Shown here: positions 1 through 8,689 of the stretch, piece by piece | Layout: each line of letters opens with the position of its first letter | Position numbering within the stretch: position 1 is the stretch's first letter | DNA from: a virus | Virus record (IMG/VR): IMGVR_UViG_3300033994_002454 | Span: 1 to 64,000 of that record | Length of the DNA stretch: 64,000 bases | Reading direction: 5' to 3' (one strand) | Made by a program: the position numbers and the translations under genes | The notes under the pieces: model-generated | Database searches by the model: none | What the model was told of the DNA's origin: nothing | The model's input: the letters and a program-made list of their open reading frames with translations, nothing else

Positions 1-323
1 TTATCTTTTAATAAGTAATAAATCATTGTCATAGGATCTTTATCTCGCCATATGTTAATTTGTTCTAAATAATTTAAAATATTATTAAGATCAGGTATAT
101 CGTATAATCTATCCATAATAACATATGATCTAGTTAATTCATATATTTTAGGAAATATATTAGGGTGTTTATTAAACTGGTTATAGAAATATAATTCATC
201 TTGGGTAAAACCATCTGAAAAGTTACTTTGTTTTTTAACTTTATTTTTATCTATAGCGTATACTTTACCTTGTTCTCCTCCACCTAGGTAGGTTTCTTTT
301 AATATGTCTATAAGTTTAATCAT
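1..323 (-). CDS. Protein-kinase-like protein, C-terminus outside window
   Basis: The start codon is at 323 and the reading frame runs off the left edge, so only about 107 N-terminal residues are visible. It opens with the amphipathic peptide MIKLIDILKETYLGG shared with several neighbours, then a glycine-rich loop GGGEQGKVY followed by AIDKNKVKK, and later YVIMDRL, which resembles a kinase hinge. This fits a eukaryotic-like kinase fold, but the catalytic HxD and DFG segments would lie outside the window. The start overlaps the stop of the upstream gene by ATGA, implying translational coupling. Possibly a virion-packaged kinase; the substrate is unknown. Confidence 0.5.
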   Translation of the reverse strand, partial: MIKLIDILKETYLGGGEQGKVYAIDKNKVKKQSNFSDGFTQDELYFYNQFNKHPNIFPKIYELTRSYVIMDRLYDIPDLNNILNYLEQINIWRDKDPMTMIYYLLKD

Positions 324-757
324 TCTCCTTTACGTTCTTGCCATTCATAAGATATACCATCTCTTACAATAGGACCACCTTTAGCCCATGTTCTGCAAGT
401 ACGAGCTGAATGGCATTTGAAACTATGCATCCAACAATATCCTAATCTACCATCTTCATCTGATAATGGTCCAGGCATACAATCTTCCATTCTTGGAGAG
501 ATATCAAATGCAGCACAATTAGCACATAAAGATTGTTTAGCAGCTTCAACTGTTGTATCCCAATGTTCTGCTAATTTGTCCCAATAATCTCCAGGTTCAT
601 CAACATTTAAAGGACCATATTTAATGTAATCTGCTTTAATAGCCGAGTCTCTATTTCGAGTGTTAAGTTCTAAATCTTGAGTAGGTAAAGGGCAAGCCAT
701 AGCAGCTTCATATAATTTACCTTCAGCTAAATATTTTTTTAAATCAAAATTGTCCAT
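320..757 (-). CDS. Cysteine-rich phage protein with capsid-targeting-like N-terminus
   Basis: 145 residues. I start at ATG 757 (MDNFDLKKYLAEG...), because upstream in-frame codons lie inside the previous gene and because the same MDNFDLKK start recurs at 5169. Eight cysteines, in patterns such as CANC and CWMHSFKC, suggest metal binding or disulfides. The ending HSARTCRTWAKGGP is also seen in phage virion-associated proteins of unknown function. The N-terminal peptide with LYEAAM resembles a T4 internal-protein targeting sequence. Function unknown. Confidence 0.7.
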   Translation of the reverse strand: MDNFDLKKYLAEGKLYEAAMACPLPTQDLELNTRNRDSAIKADYIKYGPLNVDEPGDYWDKLAEHWDTTVEAAKQSLCANCAAFDISPRMEDCMPGPLSDEDGRLGYCWMHSFKCHSARTCRTWAKGGPIVRDGISYEWQERKGE

Positions 758-758
758 A

Positions 759-1235
759 TTATTTTGTTTTACCCCATTTAGTACCTTTACCAGGTGTTTT
801 ACATTGAGCAGGTGTAGGACGACATGAAGGATATTTTGAGCGTTTTTCTCCTTTTTCACGTCCACATGCTTTATATCCTGTTATTTTACCATCTTTTCTA
901 ATAGGTGCATTACAGTCAACCCATCCACCTTTTTTACCAGGTGCACCTTTACGACTAAACCATTTTCTTAAAGACTCGTCTTCTTGTAAAATTTCTCTAA
1001 TTATATCTTTTAGTTTAGAATATCCTGATCCGTAAGGAGTAGCTTTACCTGCTTGAGGGTCATCTGCTTCTTTAACATCTTTCCAAATTTTACCTTGACG
1101 ACATCTAACTACAGCGCCGGATTTATAAGCAGATGGTTTGTCAAATTTGCGGTCTGCAATACGAAGACATCTGTCTCGTTTTTTCTTTTCTTCAGAAAGA
1201 ACTTCGTTAATAAGTTTTTCTAACCTAGTCATCAC
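759..1235 (-). CDS. DUF5872-like basic protein, probable virion component
   Basis: 158 residues, strongly basic. The N-terminus MTRLEKLINEVLSEEKKK fits the shared targeting-like peptide. The C-terminal part has WVDCNAP, GYKACGR and SCRPTPAQC, a cysteine pattern I associate with the DUF5872 family of phages and large viruses. Start could be M1 (1235) or M2 (1232). The start overlaps the stop of the upstream gene, so the two are probably coupled. Its role is not known; the basic charge would suit DNA or head-interior binding. Confidence 0.6.
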   Translation of the reverse strand: MMTRLEKLINEVLSEEKKKRDRCLRIADRKFDKPSAYKSGAVVRCRQGKIWKDVKEADDPQAGKATPYGSGYSKLKDIIREILQEDESLRKWFSRKGAPGKKGGWVDCNAPIRKDGKITGYKACGREKGEKRSKYPSCRPTPAQCKTPGKGTKWGKTK

Positions 1236-1909
1236 CAGAATCCAGAAAAAGATGATTTTAATCCAAGTAATTTAGCATATCTTGGTAAACGACATGACCA
1301 ATAAGATGCTTTTGTTCTATCTTTTTTATTGGCACAGTCATGACGTTTTGCAAATGCACGACGTGCTTCTGGGTTATTTATTTTGGCTGATAGGCCTGTT
1401 GTATCTCCAAAAGATACTTTTTTAATTCCGCCTCCAGGTTTTCTAACATAAACATAGAATTTTTTAGATCCACCACGTTTTGGTTTTCCAATTGGGGGAT
1501 TTTTCTTTTTACCTTCAGCTTCTTCAAGTTCTTCGTTTTCAAGCAAAAGTAAATCTAAAGGTACTTTAACACCTTCATATAAACCATAGTTACCTAAGTC
1601 AGTTTCCTCTAAAATTTCTTTATCATCATCGTTTACATGAATAATTTCACGTAAATATAAAGCGCGAGCTTCTGCCCATAAATTAAGGAACGATTCCGAA
1701 CCATATCGGAACGTGTTTTCAGTAAGTGGTAATTTGTTTACCACGTGATATCGCAGATTTTCCGATAATATTTCTTTAGGTGCTATACTTTCGTTTAGTA
1801 CTACACCAACATTACCTACATTGTTACAATCGTGGCAACCACAATTGCACTTGTCCTTTTTAGAGGGAATAGATAATACTTCTTTTATAAGTTTACGTAG
1901 ACGTTCCAT
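1232..1909 (-). CDS. Conserved phage protein with basic Cys-containing C-terminal domain
   Basis: 225 residues. It begins MERLRKLIKEVLS, then a cysteine-dense segment (CNCGCHDCNN, residues about 22-31) that may bind metal. An acidic middle follows. The C-terminal domain has YVRKPGGGIKKVSFGD, RRAFAKRHDC and YWSCRLPRYAK, a module often found in marine T4-like phage virion proteins. A TATAAATAT element (ATATTTATA on the coding strand) lies at 1913-1921, three bases before the start. Probably packaged or head-associated; exact function unknown. Confidence 0.6.
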   Translation of the reverse strand: MERLRKLIKEVLSIPSKKDKCNCGCHDCNNVGNVGVVLNESIAPKEILSENLRYHVVNKLPLTENTFRYGSESFLNLWAEARALYLREIIHVNDDDKEILEETDLGNYGLYEGVKVPLDLLLLENEELEEAEGKKKNPPIGKPKRGGSKKFYVYVRKPGGGIKKVSFGDTTGLSAKINNPEARRAFAKRHDCANKKDRTKASYWSCRLPRYAKLLGLKSSFSGFW

Positions 1910-1920
1910 GACTATAAATA

Positions 1921-3147
1921 TTATTTATTAGTTCTAATGTTCATTCTCATTGGAAGTAATTTACCTGAAGCATTTCTTGCTACAATTTGGTAAACTAAAG
2001 GTACTTTTTTTCCACCTTCTAACACTTCACTATCTGTTTCGATTCGAACTTCTAAAACTTTTGTTGTTGGGCCAGGGTATTTTACTTTAACTGAATCAGA
2101 TCTTAAGTCACCTACCATTTTATAGGCATCCTCTGGGGTTGCTACATGGTAAATAAATAATTTTCCTCCAGGTTTTTCTCTAACATACCAATAGCCGTAT
2201 CCAAAAGATGAAGCTAATAATTTTTTAACTTTATCTAAATCAACACCACTAACAGATTCCCAATTATTTGGTGTACCTGTTTGGTTAATATAATTGTTTA
2301 ACCCATCTGCTATTCTTTGAGAATCAATATTCAAGATATCAAATATTTCTTGAAACAATGGATTATCACCATACTTTGATTTATCAAATATTACTTTACC
2401 TTCTTTATCGAATACAATAAATGGTATATTTCCACCATTATAAATTGCAGAACCACCTACATTTTTAATAGATAAATAATATGGTCCTTTTGGTGTTGTA
2501 ATTACTATATCTGCAATAGTTGTGCCTATTTCTTTAGGACCTTCAAATGAAAGTTGTCTTGAAGTATCGGATGCACCTGCAAATTTAATATTTTCTGCTG
2601 TTATAGTAGATGGATCAATGTCTAAAGTAGTAAAAATTTGTTTTACTTCAGGGTCTTCTATTGAATCTAAAGAATTTCCAGCCGCTGATTGTAATTTTTC
2701 AAGTAAGCCTTGTTCATATTTTTCACCTTCATTTGCTCCACCGGCTAAAGTGATTTGTACTTGACCTTCACCTTCTAAATCAAATTCAAACATGTTGTAT
2801 TTTGAACTACCATTAGGTCCTTCTTTAGGACCATATACTTTAACTTTAGGTGAACCAAATACACTGTTTAAAATTTCAAGAAATTTATCTTTATCTATTT
2901 TATTGATATTACCTATTCTATAATCATTGGCCATTTTAGACAATCCAGCCTCTTTACCTTCTTTAGAATTAACAATAGCATCAATTGCTTTACGGGTGTT
3001 AGCTGCTTTAGTTCCTTCTCTTAAGTCGATATTATATTTAAATAATTCTCGCTCTAATAACAGTATATCCTGTTTATTTTTCATATCAGGATACCCTTTA
3101 GGAAACTTGTAAGCTATACTATATAAAAACTTTTCTAAAATATCCAT
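1921..3147 (-). CDS. Possible PD-(D/E)XK-fold protein
   Basis: 408 residues, soluble, no signal peptide. The central segment TIADIVITTPKG...YYLSIKN has the D-(x)n-S-x-K spacing of the restriction-endonuclease-like fold, inside a predicted beta-beta arrangement. An acidic segment FEFDLEGEGQVQI could supply the preceding acid. The N-terminus MDILEKFLYSI is a weaker match to the shared peptide. The start abuts the stop of the upstream gene at 3147. The nuclease assignment is an inference from one motif; a structural role remains possible. Confidence 0.5.
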   Translation of the reverse strand: MDILEKFLYSIAYKFPKGYPDMKNKQDILLLERELFKYNIDLREGTKAANTRKAIDAIVNSKEGKEAGLSKMANDYRIGNINKIDKDKFLEILNSVFGSPKVKVYGPKEGPNGSSKYNMFEFDLEGEGQVQITLAGGANEGEKYEQGLLEKLQSAAGNSLDSIEDPEVKQIFTTLDIDPSTITAENIKFAGASDTSRQLSFEGPKEIGTTIADIVITTPKGPYYLSIKNVGGSAIYNGGNIPFIVFDKEGKVIFDKSKYGDNPLFQEIFDILNIDSQRIADGLNNYINQTGTPNNWESVSGVDLDKVKKLLASSFGYGYWYVREKPGGKLFIYHVATPEDAYKMVGDLRSDSVKVKYPGPTTKVLEVRIETDSEVLEGGKKVPLVYQIVARNASGKLLPMRMNIRTNK

Positions 3148-3614
3148 TATGCTTCAGGTGTTTCTGCTGGAGTTTCTGCTGGTGTTTCTTCAGCTGGTGG
3201 GGTTGGTTCAGTTCCTAAATCAAGTTCTCCACCTTCTGTTCCAGCTTCTTCTTTTGCTCCATAACGTAAAATATTTGCTATAGACTGTGCTGCTCTTTCT
3301 TCTTCAGGTAAATTTAAAAGGTAATATTTTTTACCTTCTACTTGTGCAATCCAACTACGTTTACCATAGATCAAATAAAACATTTGACCATTTTGTAAGT
3401 TAATACGGAATGTAGTAGGACGTGGTGCAACCCAATCAATTGAAGCTAAAAAGCTATCATATTCTGGGGTTAATAAATCAACGATAACTTTTTTAAGCTC
3501 AGGAAACTTTGTCAGTTCATCATATTGAACTGCCTCTTCAGGTGTTACTGTCATATTTGAGTACACCTGCTTTGATAAAGCTTTGAGTCTATTTACAAGT
3601 TCTTCGCGTGTCAT
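3147..3614 (-). CDS. Hypothetical protein with proline/glutamate-rich tail
   Basis: 155 residues. A folded N-terminal part (about 1-115) includes FYLIYGKRSWIAQVEGKKYY, with alternating hydrophobic residues typical of beta-strands. The last 35 residues are low-complexity, with three repeats of PAET. It shares its stop and start bases with both neighbours, so it belongs to one tightly packed operon. No family recognised. Confidence 0.6.
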   Translation of the reverse strand: MTREELVNRLKALSKQVYSNMTVTPEEAVQYDELTKFPELKKVIVDLLTPEYDSFLASIDWVAPRPTTFRINLQNGQMFYLIYGKRSWIAQVEGKKYYLLNLPEEERAAQSIANILRYGAKEEAGTEGGELDLGTEPTPPAEETPAETPAETPEA

Positions 3615-4375
3615 TATTTTTGTTTAAGTTTAGCTAAAATAGCTTCTTTAATTTTTTGTGCTTTAGCTGTAGCAATGCGTCCTGCTTTTTCATCAGACAT
3701 ACCTTGAGCTTTTAAAGCGTCATAAATTTCACCACGTTTTTTAACTTGCTTTTTTGACATTTCGTCAATAGCACCTTCTTCAGAAGCTACATCTACCATA
3801 GCATTAAGTTCTGGTTCTTTTAATTCAAACTCAAGGTAATGTTTTGCTGAAGAAATCATATTTTTAGCAGTGATAATTTTTGACTGCCACCAATGAGGAA
3901 AATCAACTTCTTGGCCATTGTCAAATTGATCAACCATTTTATAAAGTTCCATAGCATATTTACCAATTTGGTAAAGGTCTGCTTTGATCATATTTGGTTC
4001 ATCATCTTCATGACCTAGATCCATATCTTCCATTTGCATTTTTTTCTTATCTTGAGCAGCTTTTTTCATTGACTCTTTTTTGTCTCCGTCTTTGTCAAGA
4101 TCTAAAAAATCTGGTTTAGCTTTTTCTGTTAAAGCAGCTCTAACCATTTCTCTTAATTTGCTATTTTCCATTGTTTCTTCAGGTTGTGGTTCTTCAATGT
4201 TGTTGGCTGCTTGTTTTTTTACTTGATTAACAGCAGTACCATAAGCCACATTTTCGGCATTTTTACCATGTTTTCTTACTAATTTATCTCTACGTTTTGG
4301 ATCGTTTACGATTGCCAAAAAGTTGTCATAGATTTTTTTAGATTCTTCTGGTGAAAATGCCTCATGTAGTTTCAT
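3614..4375 (-). CDS. Head-associated protein with MKLHEAF start
   Basis: 253 residues, charged and mostly helical. The N-terminus MKLHEAFSPEESKK resembles the short T4 capsid-targeting peptide. The middle contains DFLDLDKDGDKKESMKKA, an EF-hand-like D-x-D-x-D loop also seen in phage head or scaffold proteins. The C-terminus repeats helical KAQKIKEAILAKLKQK. Next to the acidic protein at 4579-5169 and the histone-like gene, it may be a prohead core or internal protein. Function inferred from context. Confidence 0.5.
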   Translation of the reverse strand: MKLHEAFSPEESKKIYDNFLAIVNDPKRRDKLVRKHGKNAENVAYGTAVNQVKKQAANNIEEPQPEETMENSKLREMVRAALTEKAKPDFLDLDKDGDKKESMKKAAQDKKKMQMEDMDLGHEDDEPNMIKADLYQIGKYAMELYKMVDQFDNGQEVDFPHWWQSKIITAKNMISSAKHYLEFELKEPELNAMVDVASEEGAIDEMSKKQVKKRGEIYDALKAQGMSDEKAGRIATAKAQKIKEAILAKLKQK

Positions 4376-4378
4376 TTC

Positions 4379-4549
4379 TTAAGCCTTGTCTTCTGCAGTT
4401 GATGTCTTTTTGAATTCAGCTGCAAGTTTTTTGATGTTATTGGCTGCACTACGTGCACGTCCACGAGCTGCTTTTGATGTTTTAGCATGCTCAGCTTCCA
4501 TAATAACAACTTGTTCTTTAATTGCGTCTAAAAGTTCTGTTGTGTTCAT
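4379..4549 (-). CDS. Hc1/histone-H1-like DNA-binding protein
   Basis: 56 residues, MNTTELLDAIKEQ...KTSTAEDKA. The segment KTSKAARGRARSAANNIK followed by KLAAEFKKTS closely resembles the Hc1-like histone H1 family of Bacteroidetes (N-K-A-A-G-x-R-A-R-K-A then L-K-E-F-R-K-x-S). Such proteins bind DNA without sequence preference and could compact phage DNA or travel in the head. TATAAATAA stands 9-17 bases upstream of the start on the coding strand. The reading frame, start and stop are clean. Confidence 0.75.
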   Translation of the reverse strand: MNTTELLDAIKEQVVIMEAEHAKTSKAARGRARSAANNIKKLAAEFKKTSTAEDKA

Positions 4550-4578
4550 AAATTTTATTATTTATAGATTATTAAATA

Positions 4579-5169
4579 TTAGCCTTCTCCACCTCCAATA
4601 TATTCGCTAACGAAAAATTTAAGTGTGTTTCCGACTTGTGTTTCAAGTTTTTCATTGTTCATTCCTTTAGCAATTTTAAATGCTTTCATTAAAGCATCCA
4701 TCAAATCACCTTCAGTACCTTTCATATCAGCAGAAATGTCTTCTAAACCACCAGCTATGTCTGTAGGTGCTTCATCAGCAGGAGCTTCATCAGCAGGTAC
4801 TTCTTCAGTTGTATCAGTTACTTCAACGTCTTCAACGTCTTCTTCTTTATCTTTTTTAGCTTCATCTAAAAATCCTCCGTCAGCCGCAGCATCCATCATT
4901 TCTGCTTCTTCTTCTCCAGGATCTCCTTCGTAAACTGGGTCCATCATGTCTGTTGCTGTTTCGCCTTCTAGTTCAGCAACAATCATTTCTTTGATTTTTG
5001 CTTTCATTTCTTCACGCTTACCTGCTTTTTTTCCTTTTTCGTATTCGTATTTGTCTACGTCAGCTCTTTCTTCACGAGACTCATTTTCGTTAAGGGCTTT
5101 AAATGAAGGATTTAAATTCTCAAGGGATTTATTTTCCTTTAAGAATTTTTTTAAGTCAAAATTGTCCAT
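4579..5169 (-). CDS. Acidic scaffold-like head protein
   Basis: 196 residues, extremely acidic in the middle (EGDPGEEEAEMMDAAAD, then DEAPADEAPTD repeats), with a basic helical stretch KKAGKREEMKAKIKEM before it. The start MDNFDLKKFLKE is nearly the same as the start at 757. Highly charged, low-complexity helical proteins of this kind are typical of T4 prohead core/scaffold components. It has no enzyme motif. ATATTTATA lies 21 bases upstream of the start. Scaffold role is an inference. Confidence 0.55.
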   Translation of the reverse strand: MDNFDLKKFLKENKSLENLNPSFKALNENESREERADVDKYEYEKGKKAGKREEMKAKIKEMIVAELEGETATDMMDPVYEGDPGEEEAEMMDAAADGGFLDEAKKDKEEDVEDVEVTDTTEEVPADEAPADEAPTDIAGGLEDISADMKGTEGDLMDALMKAFKIAKGMNNEKLETQVGNTLKFFVSEYIGGGEG

Positions 5170-5170
5170 T

Positions 5171-5800
5171 TTATTTTTTATTATTTGCGTATAAATATTC
5201 GGAAAGTAATGTTCCTATCGCTCCTACTTTCTGTCTTACAAAAGACCATTCATCTCTTACCATATGATGTGGTTCTTTATAAGATACACCCAATACACCT
5301 ATTAAATGATCGTCTAAACTATACACACCAAGCATACACATAGATTTAGTACCAAACTGGGTAGTTAAATATTCTAATCCTAAAGTATCTTCTGCTACAC
5401 TTACATCTTCAACTGAAATCTCATTGTCACTATATATTTTAGAAAGAACTCTAGGAAATAAAGATACGGGAATGTTTTGGAAAGTATGTTGAATAGGGGG
5501 GGTATTTGGGGATGTTTTTTCAAAGAAAAAAGAAAATTTCTGGATTGATTTTCCTGTAGGGTAAAAATGACCTCCATTATGGAATTGGGCTAACCATACT
5601 CTATCGCATTCTAATTCATTCATTATAGCTTCTAATTGTCCATCTATTAAAGTAGAAGTTTCAAGGGCTTCACGCATCGGAGCTTTTTTATCAGTTTTCT
5701 CCATTTTAAGTTTAACCCAATTAACTATAATAGGACCTATTACTGCTGTAATTAAAGCTACAATTATTGTAACTGCTACTGTGGTAGTTGTTGTCATCAT
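5171..5800 (-). CDS. Membrane-anchored GAF-like protein
   Basis: 209 residues. Residues about 6-29 form one N-terminal transmembrane segment (VAVTIIVALITAVIGPIIVNW). The rest resembles a GAF sensor fold: CDRVWLAQFHNGGHFYPTG at the front, then CMLGVYSLDDHLIGVLGVSY near the end. This architecture recurs in large phage genomes, but no ligand is known. Start at 5800 overlaps the stop of the upstream gene by ATGA. Probable role: unknown signalling or envelope protein. Confidence 0.55.
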   Translation of the reverse strand: MMTTTTTVAVTIIVALITAVIGPIIVNWVKLKMEKTDKKAPMREALETSTLIDGQLEAIMNELECDRVWLAQFHNGGHFYPTGKSIQKFSFFFEKTSPNTPPIQHTFQNIPVSLFPRVLSKIYSDNEISVEDVSVAEDTLGLEYLTTQFGTKSMCMLGVYSLDDHLIGVLGVSYKEPHHMVRDEWSFVRQKVGAIGTLLSEYLYANNKK

Positions 5801-6369
5801 TTTTTAAGTGAATTTAAATATTCTATTACTTCATCTAAAGACTGTTGAGCGCGCTCTTTGTCTATTCCACCAACCCATTTTTGTACTTCACCATGTTCTG
5901 AAATAAAACTATTAGCTTTATTATTCAGAATACTTTCAAACCAACTTTTATATTCTTCTATTTGCTGATCAATTTCAGCATTATGTGTTTTAATTCTATA
6001 ATCTTCCCAAGTACCAGAAATTTTCATTTGAGTTTCTGTAACTGTTCTACAGTCTAAACATTCGTTGTATGCTTTAAAATAAAAGGGATCTAATTGTTTG
6101 TCCATTACTTGTTTACATTTTGGACAAAATAAAGGAACTGCTGCTTTTTTAAAACTATCAAGTTTAGTAACATTTTCTTTTATACCATCTCGGATAGTCC
6201 AAGTTTTACCTCTTTCTTCCCAAATATCACCTTCTTTATGTTCTTCTTGAGTTTCACCTGTATAACCTATACCCATTGTAGAACGATTACCGTATTTACC
6301 TTGAACAAGGTTACGGAGACGTTGAACGTCTTTTTCTACAAATTGCTTTTTTAAAACGTTATCTGACAT
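5797..6369 (-). CDS. Zinc-ribbon phage protein
   Basis: 190 residues. A four-cysteine zinc ribbon is formed by FCPKCKQVM (near residue 83) and ECLDCRTVT (near residue 105). The region before it, GDIWEERGKTWTIRDGIKEN, is conserved in phage proteins of unknown function. The C-terminal third is helical (YKSWFESILNNK...EVIEYLNSLKK). It is translationally coupled to the GAF-like gene and sits 1 bp after the HAD gene stop. May be a structural or DNA-associated protein. Confidence 0.55.
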   Translation of the reverse strand: MSDNVLKKQFVEKDVQRLRNLVQGKYGNRSTMGIGYTGETQEEHKEGDIWEERGKTWTIRDGIKENVTKLDSFKKAAVPLFCPKCKQVMDKQLDPFYFKAYNECLDCRTVTETQMKISGTWEDYRIKTHNAEIDQQIEEYKSWFESILNNKANSFISEHGEVQKWVGGIDKERAQQSLDEVIEYLNSLKK

Positions 6370-6370
6370 G

Positions 6371-6895
6371 TTATAGACCTAAATTTTGTAATTGTTTGAT
6401 AGTATCCTCTGCTGATGTATGTAAAATTCCTATTCCTCCTGCTGCATTCCATCTGTCGATAGTGTCTTTTCTATCGTCTATAAGTATACGATTTTTTCCA
6501 GAAAAATCAGATTTAAATTTAGCAGGTTTAAAGTAGATTTTTTTCATATTGTCTAAACGTTGAACCCAATCGTTTTTTGCTTCTCTGGATTCTGGGTTTA
6601 ATGAAGGAGCTGTTAGAATGTATGGGTTATATTTTTTGATATAGCTCCAAAGTTCTTTTCCTCCGGGTTGCCAATCTAAATTTGCCCAATATTCGTATTC
6701 GGACATTCCTTTTTCTTCTAAACTTCGTTTAAATAGATCCCAAAATTCATCTCTACCTTGTGTATTAGCATGGCTAGTAGAAATTCCAGTTAAATCTTTA
6801 TATCCTTTGTCAAAGTCAACTAATACACCATCCATATCACAAAAAATAATATATTTTGGTTTAATTGCTTCGTATAAATCTAATAAATTTGGCAT
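6371..6895 (-). CDS. HAD-superfamily phosphatase, deoxynucleotidase-like
   Basis: 174 residues. HAD motif I is IIFCDMDGVLVDFD (residues about 16-29, nucleophile D20 or nearby and the acid two residues on). The downstream ILTAPS supplies motif II, and ILIDDRKDTIDRWNAAGG supplies the acidic motif IV. The layout matches the 5'(3')-deoxyribonucleotidase-like branch often found in phages, which could salvage nucleotides. Unusually, it starts with MPNLLDLYEAI, the targeting-like peptide seen on other proteins in this cluster. Confidence 0.75.
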   Translation of the reverse strand: MPNLLDLYEAIKPKYIIFCDMDGVLVDFDKGYKDLTGISTSHANTQGRDEFWDLFKRSLEEKGMSEYEYWANLDWQPGGKELWSYIKKYNPYILTAPSLNPESREAKNDWVQRLDNMKKIYFKPAKFKSDFSGKNRILIDDRKDTIDRWNAAGGIGILHTSAEDTIKQLQNLGL

Positions 6896-6922
6896 TGTTT
6901 AAAATTAGAGTTTTTGATAAAT

Positions 6923-8689
6923 TTACAAAAGGTCTTTTACACGTTCAAGTAGTTCTTCACTAAAATCAACCCCATGTCTATTTTTAAATTCTTTTACTAA
7001 CTTGTCAGTAGGTAAACCTTTATCTTTTAATAAAACATATGCCCCTAAATCAGCATCCATTTCATCATCTTCAGAATATGGTCCTGTATGTCCTAAAAGT
7101 AAATGTGTTACTTCGTGTGCTTCAACAAATTTTAAATCATTAAAATCCAAGTCTGAATCTACAAAAGTTTCACCATCAATGATTATTGTTTTATCTTTTG
7201 GGTAATAGAAACCATACCCATATTCGTCAAAATATGGTTTTAAATTTGGATAGTTTTCATTTTCTTTGAAAATAACTAAAATATTTACACCTGGTTTAAA
7301 TGTGCTAGGGTATGAAAGTACATCGGTATCATCTTCTTCTTTAATAACACCTTCAGTAATAGTATCTGTCCATCCTCTAAACATCATATTACCTTTTTCA
7401 TATGCTTCTCTTTCTATTTCAGGTAAATCACCTTCTTCGTTTGTGTTTTGAGTTGTAATATTACCTAAACGATCCTCACAATTCTGCATATGGTGAATCA
7501 TTTCATGCGCATATGAACGCATAATGTCTTTTGGATGACGATCCATTGTGTAAAGTACTATAACGCGGTTATTCGGGTCATAGTATGCTGTTTTACCGAA
7601 GAAATTTCTAGCATTTTCAACATCATCATTTACAAATTTTACTTTAGGTAAAGGACGAATATTCATGCCTTTATTTAACATAAATTCAGTAAGTGATTTG
7701 ATTAGTTTAGGGTAATCATGTTCACTCGGTTCAACATACATTTCCTGTAAAGCTAATTTCGGGTTAGATGTTTGAAAATTTTTCTTACGCATTACAGTTT
7801 TAGCAACTAAATCCATCTCATCATTTTTCTCATCATAGTTTAGAGCAAATGGTAAGTTAATATCGTTACGTAATTTAAGTAATACCGCTTGATAATCATC
7901 TGGGAGGTTAGCTAATTTTTCTCCGTATTTTTCTGCTGTTTGGGTAAATAGATCTTCCAATTCTTCAGCAGAAATAGGTTTTCCATTGCGTTCATCATTT
8001 ACTCGTTCTATAAAATGTTTAGTGAATTGAACATCTATTCCATAATCCTCAAACCATTCATCAGCTATTTTTTCTACATCATCTAATTCAGATTGTGTAA
8101 CAAATTCTTGAATAGGGGTTTTTGTTAAAATAGACCAAACTTTATCTTTTTCTTCTTGTGAAAGTTGAGTTGGAAGATATGATTGAAATCTTTCTTTTTC
8201 ACCACCAATTAAAGCAGCACGTGTATTTGTACCACTAACCCTATCATCACTACTTTCTGATCGGATAACAATAGTTTTAAAGTTAGGGTATTTTCCTTTT
8301 AAACTATCAAAACGTTTTAAATCACCTAAATCCATTTCACCTCGGATACCTACTACTGGGTAGAAAAATGTATCTGGGGTATTTTTAATCATAGAGGCAA
8401 CATCCGAAATAGGGGATGAATTTTCTGCTATTTTAATTTCAACGTTAGATGGTAAGTATTTTTTGTAAATATCCCATATTGCTTTACTTTCCTCTTTAGA
8501 AACACCATCACGGTTTTTATGGCCAATTAAAACGATTACTTTTTCAAAGTTAGGGTTTTTAGCTACTTCATCAACCAATGCAAAGTGACCTACTGTAGGT
8601 GGTTTAAATCCACCAGGAATAAGAGCAATACCTTTTTGCCCTTCTGCCTCTAATATAGGCTGTATAAGTATTTTAACTAACGAATTCAT
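6923..8689 (-). CDS. Fusion: nucleotidyltransferase plus two zinc-metalloprotease domains
   Basis: 588 residues with at least four parts. (1) Targeting-like start MNSLVKILIQPILEAEG. (2) Cytidylyltransferase-like nucleotidyltransferase, GGFKPPTVGHFALV at about 26-39 (T-x-G-H), ending with GTNTRAAL. (3) A phage-common middle domain, FTKHFIERVNDERNGKPI to KTVMRKKNF (about 222-305). (4) Two metalloprotease domains: HEMIH at 395-399, and HEVTHLLLGH at 525-534, a textbook HExxHxxxxH site. ITE-G at 444-447 and LQE at 314-316 resemble T4 gp21 prohead-protease sites, so the second protease could be released on head maturation (inference). The 3' end of the upstream kinase-like gene overlaps its start by 17 bp. 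Confidence 0.7.
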   Translation of the reverse strand: MNSLVKILIQPILEAEGQKGIALIPGGFKPPTVGHFALVDEVAKNPNFEKVIVLIGHKNRDGVSKEESKAIWDIYKKYLPSNVEIKIAENSSPISDVASMIKNTPDTFFYPVVGIRGEMDLGDLKRFDSLKGKYPNFKTIVIRSESSDDRVSGTNTRAALIGGEKERFQSYLPTQLSQEEKDKVWSILTKTPIQEFVTQSELDDVEKIADEWFEDYGIDVQFTKHFIERVNDERNGKPISAEELEDLFTQTAEKYGEKLANLPDDYQAVLLKLRNDINLPFALNYDEKNDEMDLVAKTVMRKKNFQTSNPKLALQEMYVEPSEHDYPKLIKSLTEFMLNKGMNIRPLPKVKFVNDDVENARNFFGKTAYYDPNNRVIVLYTMDRHPKDIMRSYAHEMIHHMQNCEDRLGNITTQNTNEEGDLPEIEREAYEKGNMMFRGWTDTITEGVIKEEDDTDVLSYPSTFKPGVNILVIFKENENYPNLKPYFDEYGYGFYYPKDKTIIIDGETFVDSDLDFNDLKFVEAHEVTHLLLGHTGPYSEDDEMDADLGAYVLLKDKGLPTDKLVKEFKNRHGVDFSEELLERVKDLL

